A stretch of 64,000 nucleotides of DNA, taken from positions 53,946 through 117,945 of the forward strand of contig JAIYCB010000032.1 in NCBI GenBank assembly GCA_027488215.1, read 5' to 3'. Position 1 is the stretch's first letter; every line of letters begins with the position of its first letter. Positions 51,977 through 60,948 of this stretch are shown in pieces. The DNA comes from Comamonadaceae bacterium. Lineage in GTDB: Bacteria; Pseudomonadota; Gammaproteobacteria; Burkholderiales; Burkholderiaceae_C. Both the position numbers and the translations under genes were made by a program. A model generated the notes under the pieces. That model did no database searches. It was given only the letters and a program-made list of their open reading frames with translations, and had not been told where the DNA came from.

Positions 51977-52930
51977 ATGAAAAGACGTTCCATGATCCTT
52001 TCGGGGGCAGCCATCGCTGCATTGCCTTACAAGGCACTCCAGGCGCAGGAGGCCTTTCCTGCTAAACCAATTCGAATCATCGTGCCCTATCCGGCAGGTG
52101 GTGTGGTGGACGTTCAAACCAGGGCCATGGCCCAAGGACTGGAGCTGGGCCAACCCGTTGTGATTGAAGCGCGACCTGGTGCGAACGCCAATATCGCCGC
52201 AGAAGCCGTTGCACGCGCAAGTGCTGACGGTTATACCTTGCTGGTGTCCGCACCCTTCCTGCTCAACAATCCATTGCTGGAACAAAATCTCCGTTGGGCG
52301 CCCAAAGACTTCATCCCAGTGGCGCGTTTTTCACTGTCACCCAGCTACCTTTGCGTGCCCGCTTCATCACCAGCACGCACTGTGCGTGAGTTTGTCGACA
52401 TGGCACGCAAGGCCAGTCCATCTCTGCAATATGGTGATGGCGGCTCGGGCACCACCCAAACCATGGCCACCGAAATCCTCAAGCAAGTCACCGGCATCAA
52501 GCTTGACGCGATACCTTACAAAGGTGCGCCGCCGGTGGCCGTGGACCTGATCACGAACACTTTCGCGGTGGCTATTCTGCCTTCCAGTGTGGCCTTTCCT
52601 CACATCAAATCGGGCAAGTTGCGTGCTTTGGCCAACACCAGTGCGAACCGTTCACCTCAGCTGCCAGAGGTTCCTACCATTGCCGAAGCTGGATTTCCTG
52701 AAGTCACAGTATTGTCTTGGTACGGTCTGCATGCGCCGACTGGTACTCCACCCGACGTCGTGCGTAAATTGGAAGCTGGAGTGCAGGCATCTTTACAAAA
52801 GAGCGAGACAAAAGAAAGATTGACTACAGGAGGTGGCGAAGCCGCTTTCTTGTCCACCAACGACTTCAGCCAATTTTTGCGAAATGACTTGCAGATGTGG
52901 GAACGCATCAACCGCATGCTCAAAAAGTAA
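51977..52930 (+). CDS. Tripartite tricarboxylate transporter substrate-binding protein (Bug/TctC family)
   Basis: The 317-residue product starts MKRRSMILSGAAIAALPYKA, a signal peptide with paired arginines ending LQAQ, preceded by a CAGGAG ribosome-binding site. PAKPIRIIVPYPAGGVVDVQ, GQPVVIEARPGANANIAA and AIPYKGAPPVAVDL are Bug motifs; the ENRAG element is changed to EARPG. It sits within the acyl-CoA operon, so the ligand is likely a carboxylic acid or ester entering that route. No TctAB permease is adjacent. The next gene starts 7 bp after its stop. Confidence 0.9.
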   Translation: MKRRSMILSGAAIAALPYKALQAQEAFPAKPIRIIVPYPAGGVVDVQTRAMAQGLELGQPVVIEARPGANANIAAEAVARASADGYTLLVSAPFLLNNPLLEQNLRWAPKDFIPVARFSLSPSYLCVPASSPARTVREFVDMARKASPSLQYGDGGSGTTQTMATEILKQVTGIKLDAIPYKGAPPVAVDLITNTFAVAILPSSVAFPHIKSGKLRALANTSANRSPQLPEVPTIAEAGFPEVTVLSWYGLHAPTGTPPDVVRKLEAGVQASLQKSETKERLTTGGGEAAFLSTNDFSQFLRNDLQMWERINRMLKK

Positions 52931-52937
52931 GAACGTC

Positions 52938-54101
52938 ATGACCGCTCAAACCACGTCGGTGCAAGAATTGCTTGACCGGGCCAGACGCTTCATTGACGAA
53001 GAAGTCATTCCGCGTGAAGACCTGCGCCGTGCAAATGATCGCACTCATAACCTGGCCCTGGTGCAAGAACTGCGTGAACTGGCCGTTTCGCAGGGATTGA
53101 CTGCGCCGCGTGGTGCTGTCACCGATGGCGGTCTGGGCCTGAGCTGGGTGCAGTGCTGTGCATACCTTGAAACGGCTGGCCGTAGTTTCCTAGGACCGGG
53201 TGCGCTGCAGTGTGCGGCGCCTGGTCAGCCCGACATCACCACACTCGAAGCACTGGCCACACCCGCGCAGCGCGAACGTTTTTTACGCCCCCTTGTGCAA
53301 GGCACTCTGCGCTCGTGCTTTGCGATGAGCGAGCCCGCACCCGGCGTGGGATCCGATCCTCGCATGCTCAGCAGCCGCGCTGAACGCACCACACGGGGAT
53401 GGCGCCTCAATGGGCATAAATGGTTCGCTACGTCAGCTTCAGTGGCTGATTTCGCCATCGTCATGGCACGCACTGAAATTGGCCCCTCCCTGTTTCTGGT
53501 CGATGTCCAACAGTCCGGTTTCCAGATCGTGCGAGACGTCCCTACAGTCGAGCCATTCGACCTGGGCGGACACGCCGAAATTCGCCTGCAAAACTGTGAA
53601 GTGCCAGCTGACGCTTTACTTGGGGAAGAGGGAAAAGGCCTTGAACATGCGCAACTGCGGCTGGAGGGGGCCCGCTTGTTTCATTGCATGCGCTTGATCG
53701 GCCTGTCCTCACGCGCCATGAGTCTGGCCCAAAAATACGCGCTGGAGCGACAGTCACACGGTGCACGGGTGTCCGAACACCAAATGGTCCAGGCTATGGT
53801 GGCCGATGCGCACATCGAGCTGCATGCTGCGCGCCTGATGACTGTGGATACAGCCCAAAGGCTCGATGCGGGTCAATCGATCCGCCATCATTCGGCCATG
53901 ACCAAAGTCTTCGTGTCAGAGGCCGTCAACCGCGTGGCTGACTCTGCGGTACAAATCACCGGTGCACTGGGTATTTCCGAAGATTGGCCGCTGTCGATGA
54001 TCCAGCGTCTGTTGCGGCCTTTTCGCATCTACGATGGGGCCTCCGAAGTGCACAGATCGGCCATTGCGCGACGCGTTTTCCACCAAGGTCTGGATGCCTG
54101 A
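52938..54101 (+). CDS. Acyl-CoA dehydrogenase family protein with Asp at the usual catalytic Glu position
   Basis: The 387-residue protein (ATG 52938) keeps the acyl-CoA dehydrogenase layout: CFAMSEPAPGVGSDPR, GHKWFATSASVADFAIVMAR, RLEGARLFHCMRLIGLSSRA and the C-terminal RIYDGASEVHRSAIARR. D366 stands where the first dehydrogenase of the operon has E364. D in this motif is known in the ACAD10/11-like branch, so activity is still likely, perhaps on a branched or unusual acyl-CoA. It lies 7 bp after the Bug gene and 133 bp before the ADP-forming ligase gene. Confidence 0.87.
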   Translation: MTAQTTSVQELLDRARRFIDEEVIPREDLRRANDRTHNLALVQELRELAVSQGLTAPRGAVTDGGLGLSWVQCCAYLETAGRSFLGPGALQCAAPGQPDITTLEALATPAQRERFLRPLVQGTLRSCFAMSEPAPGVGSDPRMLSSRAERTTRGWRLNGHKWFATSASVADFAIVMARTEIGPSLFLVDVQQSGFQIVRDVPTVEPFDLGGHAEIRLQNCEVPADALLGEEGKGLEHAQLRLEGARLFHCMRLIGLSSRAMSLAQKYALERQSHGARVSEHQMVQAMVADAHIELHAARLMTVDTAQRLDAGQSIRHHSAMTKVFVSEAVNRVADSAVQITGALGISEDWPLSMIQRLLRPFRIYDGASEVHRSAIARRVFHQGLDA

Positions 54102-54234
54102 GTTAAACCCCCAGTTATTGTCCGTCATGGATGCCTGAGAACAGGCTCTGCGTCATTGACATGCCCTATTCCTGATCCGGAAATATGACGCTGAAAAACA
54201 TTCGACCCCTTCAACAAGTCCTGTTAGAAAAGAC

Positions 54235-56364
54235 ATGTCCTCTGACCACTCCAACCTCCTGCGGATGTTCCGCGCCCGCAGTATCGCCGTCATTGGCGCC
54301 TCCACCACGGGCAGCAAACCCAGTGGTCAGCCCTTGTTGCACCTGCGCAATTTAGGCTACGAGGGGCAGGTCTACCCAATCAACCCACGCTATTCCGAAG
54401 TTTTTGGTTGGCCTTGTTTTCCGGATGTGGCTGCGCTGCCCGAGGTGCCCGATGTGGCGCTCATCGCGGTGAGTGCCGAACAGGTCGCCTCCCAACTGGA
54501 AGCTTGTGGCCGCAAGGGCATTTCTCAGGTCATCGTGATCACTTCCGGATTTGCAGAGATGGGAGGTGACGGTGTGGCAGCTCAGCAGGCGCTGGTCGAA
54601 TTGGCCAATCGCTATGGCATCGCCATGATGGGGCCGAATTGCCAGGGCATGATCAGCGTCGCTCAGGGTTTCAGCTTGGGATTTGGCGCCCCCTATGGCC
54701 TGCGCTACCGAAAAGGGCCCATCAGCATGAGCTCACAAAGTGGCGCATGGGGCAACACAGTGCTGATGTTGGCCAACGATGCCGGACTGGGTTTCCAGCA
54801 CTACCAATCCACGGGCAATGAAGCGCAGACCACCAGCCTGGATCTGGTGCAAGCCTGGGCAGACGACCCGGAGACTGGCATGATGGTGTCTTATGTCGAA
54901 GGCTTTAAGGACGCCCACCGCATCGTCGACGTAGGACGTCAGGCCTTGCAAGCAGGTAAACCCTGGTTGCTCTGGAAGGTAGGAACCTCTGAGGCCGGTG
55001 CACGAGCTGCTGCCTCGCACACGGCCAATTTGGGCGGAGATGCTGCCCTTTATCGGGCTGCATTTGCTCAGGCAGGGGCGATCGAAGTCACCGACGTACA
55101 GGACCTGGCCGATCGCGCTCTGGCTTTGCTATCGCCTCGTCAACCCGAGGGACCACGTGTGGCAGTGGTCACACTTTCGGGGGGTGCGGGCGTACTGTTG
55201 GCCGACCACTGCGCTCCGGCAGGTTTGGTGCTTCCGCCATTATCTGAGCAGACTCTGGATGAGTTAAAGCGAGTGCTGCCGCCTTACGCCGGACTGCATA
55301 ACCCGATTGATGTGACGGGCAACCTTATCGCGCAGGAAGACAAGTTAATCACTACTTTGCGATTGATCGTGAACGACCCATCGGTGGACATGATGGCCGT
55401 GTGTCTGGCTGCAGTTTCCGGCCCGGTAGGTGTTAGGCTGGCTCAATGGGTTGCAGAGGTAGCTCGGGCAACCAACAAGCCAGTGCTGGTGGCCTGGACC
55501 GCCGACACCACCACCACACAAGCCGGCTACGATGCGCTACAAGAAGCGGGAGTGCCACGCTACGACACGCCGGTTCGCTGCGCCACAGGTATGGGGGCCA
55601 TGTGGCAATTCGAAGCAGCACGCCGCCGCGAAGCCTCGCGTACGCTAGAGAAAATACAAAGCTGCACACGCCCAATGTGGCGTCAGCAACTGGCCACTTC
55701 CAGCAACGACCTGACCGAATATGAGGCCAAAAAGATGCTGGCCGACTATGGCCTCCCGGTTACTGCTGAATCCCTGGCCAACAGCGCCGAAGAGGCCGTT
55801 CAGCAGGCCACAGCCATCGGCTTCCCGGTGGCCCTGAAAGTGGTCTCGCCCGACATCGCCCACAAGACAGAGGCGGGTGGTGTTCGCATCGGCTTGCGTG
55901 ATGCACAAGCAGTGCGCCAAGCTTACGACGAGATTCTTCGAAACGCGCAGCATCATGCCCCCAACGCCACTATTGACGGCGTGTTGGTGCAAGCCATGGT
56001 CAGTGGCGGAGTTGAGGTCATCCTGGGTGTCACGAACGATCCGCTGTTTGGATTGGCGATCATGTTCGGTCTGGGCGGCATCTACGCCGAGGTATTGCGT
56101 GATGTAAGTTTCAGGATATTGCCCATTACCCGCAGTGAAGCCGAGGCCATGGTTCGAGAGGTTCGCACCTTCTCTCTGCTTGACGGTGCACGTGGTCAGC
56201 CTAAGGCCGATGTGGCCGCTCTGGTGGAAACCATCCTCGCGCTGGCGGCTTTAGCGCAAGACGTGGGCGAACATATATCTGGCATCGATATCAATCCCTT
56301 GTTTGTCAAACCTGCTGGGCAAGGTGTGATGGCTGCTGATGCACTGATCCAGTTGAAGCGCTGA
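54235..56364 (+). CDS. ADP-forming acyl-CoA synthetase (acetate-CoA ligase, NDP-forming family)
   Basis: The 709-residue protein joins a CoA-binding domain (about 1-130, SIAVIGASTTGSKPSGQPL), a succinyl-CoA-ligase-like domain (about 145-460) with the phospho-accepting histidine H262 in AASHTANLGG, and a C-terminal ATP-grasp domain (about 480-705, ALKVVSPDIAHKTEAGGVRI). This is the fused alpha-beta layout of ADP-forming acyl-CoA ligases. No acetyltransferase domain is attached, so it is not a Pat-type enzyme. It would activate a carboxylate or regenerate ATP from an acyl-CoA. It is one of two CoA ligases in this operon. Confidence 0.88.
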   Translation: MSSDHSNLLRMFRARSIAVIGASTTGSKPSGQPLLHLRNLGYEGQVYPINPRYSEVFGWPCFPDVAALPEVPDVALIAVSAEQVASQLEACGRKGISQVIVITSGFAEMGGDGVAAQQALVELANRYGIAMMGPNCQGMISVAQGFSLGFGAPYGLRYRKGPISMSSQSGAWGNTVLMLANDAGLGFQHYQSTGNEAQTTSLDLVQAWADDPETGMMVSYVEGFKDAHRIVDVGRQALQAGKPWLLWKVGTSEAGARAAASHTANLGGDAALYRAAFAQAGAIEVTDVQDLADRALALLSPRQPEGPRVAVVTLSGGAGVLLADHCAPAGLVLPPLSEQTLDELKRVLPPYAGLHNPIDVTGNLIAQEDKLITTLRLIVNDPSVDMMAVCLAAVSGPVGVRLAQWVAEVARATNKPVLVAWTADTTTTQAGYDALQEAGVPRYDTPVRCATGMGAMWQFEAARRREASRTLEKIQSCTRPMWRQQLATSSNDLTEYEAKKMLADYGLPVTAESLANSAEEAVQQATAIGFPVALKVVSPDIAHKTEAGGVRIGLRDAQAVRQAYDEILRNAQHHAPNATIDGVLVQAMVSGGVEVILGVTNDPLFGLAIMFGLGGIYAEVLRDVSFRILPITRSEAEAMVREVRTFSLLDGARGQPKADVAALVETILALAALAQDVGEHISGIDINPLFVKPAGQGVMAADALIQLKR

Positions 56365-56552
56365 CAGACAGAAGTCATCTTGATAACTACCGTGCAAACA
56401 CCTGCCTGAGCTGCGGGTGAAGGTGATCTGCCAAGACCGCAAACCTCAGCTTGGGAGAGTTGTCCTGGACGTGACGCAAAAGCTGTCACCAGCGTGCCAC
56501 GCACAGGGTTTTTGATGTTGTCAGACTGTTTTTAAGTGACTACGCTGGAAAC

Positions 56553-57854
56553 ATGAATACAAATTCACAAAACCAATCACCGCAGACTGCTGTCACCGCA
56601 GCCATGGCCAAGCCACTGGTGCTGTGGGGATACCCTCTACTTGAAGTGTTGCGCACCTGTCTGGTACAAAGCAACCCAAACTCCACCCCATCATTTGGTC
56701 GTGGCCCATTTGGAATGTTCCATGGCAGTGATAGGCCTTGGACACATGAAGACCGCGATATCGTCACGCCCTCATGCGACCTGTTGTATTACAACGCCTG
56801 GGTCTGGATCGGCGATTCCCCGGTTCGACTGCATATCCCTCCAAACCACGGTCGCTACTACGTGGTGCAACTCATGGATGCCTGGAGCGAAAACTTCTAC
56901 AACGTCGGCTTGCGTAACACACCCGCTGAGGGTGCTGACTGGTGGCTGATCCACAACGATGATCCCATGCCAACGGGTATAGACCCGAAGAGTGTGGTGC
57001 GCTGCCCGACTCGACTGGTATGGCTTCTGGGGCGAGCGCTGGTGGGTGATATAGCCGATGTGCCCAAAGCGCGAGCGTTTGCAGATGGCGTGCAGTTGCA
57101 AGGCAGCGGTCCACGCCCTTCATGCGTTTGCCAGTGGAAAGACAGCGGAGATGCAGCCCAAGATTTCTTTGCCAACTTGCTGCAGGCGGTCGAGGAGATC
57201 GGGGTACCAACCACCGCCAGTGACCTGCGCCCCCTCATGCGCAGCTTGCGCTTACCACCAGGCGGGCTTGAAGCGCTGGAGCGCAGCAGCCAGCGTGTCA
57301 GAGAGGGCTTGCGACAAGCCCACTCTGAGGGGATGCAATTGATCGAGCAGCACATCGTCAACCTGACGCGCAAACCCTGGACTTGGAGCCCCCACTTGGG
57401 CATCTGGGGCGACAACATCCTGATGCGTGCCACCGTCGCCATGAAAGGGCTGGGCGCTTTGGCTGCGACCGAAACCCTCTATGCACAAGCTGACTTTGAC
57501 GCCTTCAGTGAGCCCCTGGATGGTCGGCATTGCTACACCTTGCGCTTTGAGGATGGCCACATGCCCCCGGCAGATGCTTTCTGGTCGGTCTCACTTTATG
57601 GTGAAGACCGGTATTTTGCTGCCAACCCACTGGGGCGCTATGCCATTGGAGACCGCACCCGGGGCTTGCGACGCAACGAAGACAACTCTCTCACGCTGCA
57701 AATCCAGCACGATCGTCCCGCTGAAGGCGATGCCAACTGGTTGCCTGCGCCAAGTGGCCCCTTTTACTTGATTCTGCGCATGTACCACCCACGCCAAGAG
57801 ATGCTGAGCGGCCAATATGTGCTGCCCCCATTGCAACCGGTCAACAAAAGGTGA
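56553..57854 (+). CDS. DUF1254/DUF1214 domain protein, first of a tandem pair
   Basis: The 433-residue product has the DUF1254 N-terminal region (LVLWGYPLLEVLRTC; LLYYNAWVWIGDSPVRLHIP; GRYYVVQLMDAWSENFYNVG) and the C-terminal DUF1214 region (DGRHCYTLRFEDGHMPPADA; FWSVSLYGEDRYF; NPLGRYAIGDRT). No signal peptide or lipobox is evident, although many family members are exported. Function of the family is not established to my knowledge. It follows the ADP-forming ligase by 188 bases and its paralogue starts 4 bp after its stop. Partnership with CoA ligases suggests a role in uptake, binding or an unknown chemical step. Confidence 0.8.
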   Translation: MNTNSQNQSPQTAVTAAMAKPLVLWGYPLLEVLRTCLVQSNPNSTPSFGRGPFGMFHGSDRPWTHEDRDIVTPSCDLLYYNAWVWIGDSPVRLHIPPNHGRYYVVQLMDAWSENFYNVGLRNTPAEGADWWLIHNDDPMPTGIDPKSVVRCPTRLVWLLGRALVGDIADVPKARAFADGVQLQGSGPRPSCVCQWKDSGDAAQDFFANLLQAVEEIGVPTTASDLRPLMRSLRLPPGGLEALERSSQRVREGLRQAHSEGMQLIEQHIVNLTRKPWTWSPHLGIWGDNILMRATVAMKGLGALAATETLYAQADFDAFSEPLDGRHCYTLRFEDGHMPPADAFWSVSLYGEDRYFAANPLGRYAIGDRTRGLRRNEDNSLTLQIQHDRPAEGDANWLPAPSGPFYLILRMYHPRQEMLSGQYVLPPLQPVNKR

Positions 57855-57858
57855 ACCC

Positions 57859-59157
57859 ATGAATCGAAACGATCTGGCCCGAGAGGCCATTCTTTATTCG
57901 CTGCCCTTGTATGAAACAGCGCGCATGCAAGCAGCAAGCAGTCCACGCAAAAACACGCAGGGGCAGTTTGCCGACCCCCAAGGAGGTCCCGAATCGACTC
58001 GCCGCTGGGCCAATGTGTTCTCGCACACACGCCAACTGCTCAATGCCAAGGACCGCCGCGTGGTCACACCCAACAATGACACGCTCTACACCAGCACTTG
58101 GATCGATCTGTCGGACGGACCATTGTTGTTGCACACCCCGGACACTGGCGAGCGCTACTACGTGTTAGGCCTGCTGGACTTCTATACCAACCCTTTTGCT
58201 CACCTCGGCACCCGCTTGAATGGAAATGCCGCCCACACGTTTTTCTTGCATGGGCCCGACTGGCAAGGCACCCCCCCTACCGGAACTTTGCCCATTGCCT
58301 GTGCCACGCCCACGGTATGGCTGATCGGGCGCATTCTGGCCCTGCCCCATGAGGACTTGGCCCCGGTTCATGCACTCCAGGACGCCTTTCGCCTGACCAC
58401 CCTTCAAGGTGAGCCAGCGGCCCGTGTCGTCACATGCGGCCTCCATGGCCACGACCAACTGGGCGACGCTGCCACCTTCGTTGAGGTGGTCAATCGCCAG
58501 TTGGCCATCAACCCCCCTCCCTCTGGCGAAACGAGCGATCTGGCGCGTTTTGCAGTCTTGGGCATCGGCGCTGGGCTAGACAAATCACAGGCCGACTTGC
58601 CCTTGTTGCAACAAACCCTGACCGAAATTCTGTGCGAACTGGATGCCCCCGCATCTTCCGATTTATCAGGGGGGTGGAATGCCTCGGTCGAAGTCACTGA
58701 CCACTATGGTCGCGATTGGTTTACCCGTGCCCGCGTAGCCCGTTGCTACATTGGAATGCTGGGTACGCAAGAAGTCATCTACCAGATGGCGCACCGCGAC
58801 AGTCAGGGCCGACCACTGGACGGGCGTCACCGTTACCGTCTTCGTTTCGCACCGGGAGGCTTGCCTCAGGTCGATGCCTTCTGGTCGCTGAGCCTTTACC
58901 GCAAAAGCGATTACCTTTTCGTAGAAAACCCGCTGCAGCGCTACGCCATTGGTGACCGAACAGCCGGGTTATGCACCGACCCCGATGGGGGTTTAACAAT
59001 CTGGCTAGGCCACACGCCTCCCCCACAGACCAGCAACTGGTTACCCGCACCGGATGATACTTTTTACGTTGCCCTGCGCCTGTATCTGCCTCGCGAAGTT
59101 CACCAGACCGGCCAGTACAACTACCCGCTCATCGAGCTTGTAGACGACAGCGCCTGA
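57859..59157 (+). CDS. DUF1254/DUF1214 domain protein, second of a tandem pair
   Basis: The 432-residue protein shares the layout of its upstream neighbour: NNDTLYTSTWIDLSDGPLLL, RYYVLGLLDFYTNPFAHLG, DGRHRYRLRFAPGGLPQVDA, FWSLSLYRKSDYL and NPLQRYAIGDRT. The two are clearly paralogous but well diverged. Again no signal peptide is visible. The 4-bp spacing implies co-translation, so the two may form a heteromer. The next gene, an acyl-CoA ligase, follows 29 bp later. Function is unknown. Confidence 0.8.
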   Translation: MNRNDLAREAILYSLPLYETARMQAASSPRKNTQGQFADPQGGPESTRRWANVFSHTRQLLNAKDRRVVTPNNDTLYTSTWIDLSDGPLLLHTPDTGERYYVLGLLDFYTNPFAHLGTRLNGNAAHTFFLHGPDWQGTPPTGTLPIACATPTVWLIGRILALPHEDLAPVHALQDAFRLTTLQGEPAARVVTCGLHGHDQLGDAATFVEVVNRQLAINPPPSGETSDLARFAVLGIGAGLDKSQADLPLLQQTLTEILCELDAPASSDLSGGWNASVEVTDHYGRDWFTRARVARCYIGMLGTQEVIYQMAHRDSQGRPLDGRHRYRLRFAPGGLPQVDAFWSLSLYRKSDYLFVENPLQRYAIGDRTAGLCTDPDGGLTIWLGHTPPPQTSNWLPAPDDTFYVALRLYLPREVHQTGQYNYPLIELVDDSA

Positions 59158-59186
59158 GGATCAGGCCTGACCGCAATGCCTGCGCC

Positions 59187-60935
59187 ATGAACCTGACTTC
59201 TTCAACAAAGCCGTCACTTATGACCACCCACCTTAATCCTGCAGCGTCCACATACCGTCTGATCCTTGACCATGTTCAGGACCACGAGGTTCAGCGGGCT
59301 GATCAGGTCTACCTGACCCAGCCTTTGGGTCAAGGCCAAGTGCGTGATTACACATGGCGCGAAACACTCGATGAGGCACGCCGCATGGCGCGGCACTTGC
59401 AGTCTCGAGGGTTCGAGCAGGGCACTCGAATCGGTTTGATCACAAAAAACTGTGCCCATTTCATCATGGCAGAACTGGCCATCTGGCTGGCCGGTGGCAC
59501 AACGGTGGCCTTATTCCCGACCGATTCGGCTGACAACATTCGCTTCGTACTCGAGCACAGCGAGACGCGCCTGCTTTTCGTGGGAAAACTCGACAACTGG
59601 GCGCGTCAGCAAACGGGTGTGCCAAGCGGTCTTGTCTGCATCGCACTACCCCTTTCAGATGCTTTAGCTCATCAACCTGAACTACCCTGCTGGGCAGACA
59701 TCGTGGCCAGCACCGAAGCATTGAAAGGTCGCATAAGGCGGGATTCGCAAGATCTGGCGCTTATTTCTTACACATCCGGATCGACCGGCGAACCCAAGGG
59801 AGTCATGCACAGCTTTGGCGGTATCAGCGATGCCTCAGAACGCACTATGGCGTTGATCAACGAACGTACAGGCCACCCGGCACAACACCGGGTCTTGTCA
59901 TACCTGCCGATGTCACACGTATTCGAGCGTTCCAAAATCGCCTGCTGGTCTCTCGTTGCTGGCAATGTGCACGTGTTTTTTACCGAATCGCTGTCCACTT
60001 TTTTGGACGACCTCAAGCGCGCACGGCCCAACTCCTTCATTTCAGTGCCCCGGCTATGGCTCAAATTTCAACATGGTGTATTCGCAAGAATTCCAGCTGA
60101 GCAGCTCGACGCAGCGCTGGCAGACCCCATCAAAAGCCGAATGGTCGCCAAGCAAGTACTGGCTTCGCTTGGTCTGGATGCGGTGGTATCGGCCGGCAGC
60201 GGCTCAGCGCCTATCTCAGCCGAGCTGATTGAGTGGTACCGCAAGCTAGGCCTAGACCTTATGGAAGGGTACGCAATGACCGAAGACTTTGCATATTCAC
60301 ATGGTTCGCTGCCGCAGTACAACCAACCGGGGTACGTAGGGCGTGCACTTCCAGGCGTGCAATCGCGGCTCTCGCCCGAAGGTGAAATTTTGGTCAAATC
60401 GCCTGGCTGCATGGTCGGGTACTACAAACGGCCTGATCTGACGGCCGAAGCCTTCACCGATGACGGCTATTTCCGCACTGGCGATTGCGGACATTTTGAG
60501 CCCAACGGCATGCTCAAACTCACTGGTCGGATCAAGGAGTTGTTCAAGACCACCAAAGGCAAATATGTGGCACCTGCACCGATCGAGAGCCGATTGAACA
60601 ACCACCCGTTGATCGAACTCAGCATGGTGTGCGGCAGCGGTCAGAGCGCTGCATGCGCCCTGGTTCAGTTGTCAGAACAGCACCAGACACTGCGCCAGGA
60701 CCCTTTGTCGCGAGAACAGATCGAACTCGATCTGGCGCGCCTGTTGGAGGAGGTCAACGCAACACTGAGCGATCATGAACAGCTGCGCTTGATGGTGGTG
60801 ATGAACGAGCCATGGACCATCGACAACGGTTGCCTAACGGCTACGCTGAAAATCAAGCGCAGTGCCATCGAGGCCAGTGTCCAGAAACGTCTGAACGGCT
60901 GGTATGCACATCCGGATCAGGTGGTCTGGGCGTGA
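59187..60935 (+). CDS. Long-chain AMP-forming acyl-CoA synthetase (FadD15/ACSL-like)
   Basis: The 582-residue enzyme has the adenylate-forming motifs SYTSGSTGEPKGVMHSF, EGYAMTEDFAYSHGSLPQYN, DDGYFRTGDCGHFEPNG, LTGRIKELFKTTKGKYVAP and a late LTATLKIKRS segment. TTKGKYVAP with PIESRL is typical of the ACSL/FAA1 branch that activates long-chain or bulky carboxylic acids. It is the last gene of the IclR-linked operon and ends 13 bp before the convergent alkylsulfatase-like gene. An in-frame ATG 11 codons downstream is a possible alternative start. Confidence 0.88.
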   Translation: MNLTSSTKPSLMTTHLNPAASTYRLILDHVQDHEVQRADQVYLTQPLGQGQVRDYTWRETLDEARRMARHLQSRGFEQGTRIGLITKNCAHFIMAELAIWLAGGTTVALFPTDSADNIRFVLEHSETRLLFVGKLDNWARQQTGVPSGLVCIALPLSDALAHQPELPCWADIVASTEALKGRIRRDSQDLALISYTSGSTGEPKGVMHSFGGISDASERTMALINERTGHPAQHRVLSYLPMSHVFERSKIACWSLVAGNVHVFFTESLSTFLDDLKRARPNSFISVPRLWLKFQHGVFARIPAEQLDAALADPIKSRMVAKQVLASLGLDAVVSAGSGSAPISAELIEWYRKLGLDLMEGYAMTEDFAYSHGSLPQYNQPGYVGRALPGVQSRLSPEGEILVKSPGCMVGYYKRPDLTAEAFTDDGYFRTGDCGHFEPNGMLKLTGRIKELFKTTKGKYVAPAPIESRLNNHPLIELSMVCGSGQSAACALVQLSEQHQTLRQDPLSREQIELDLARLLEEVNATLSDHEQLRLMVVMNEPWTIDNGCLTATLKIKRSAIEASVQKRLNGWYAHPDQVVWA

Positions 60936-60948
60936 CAAATCGAAGGTC

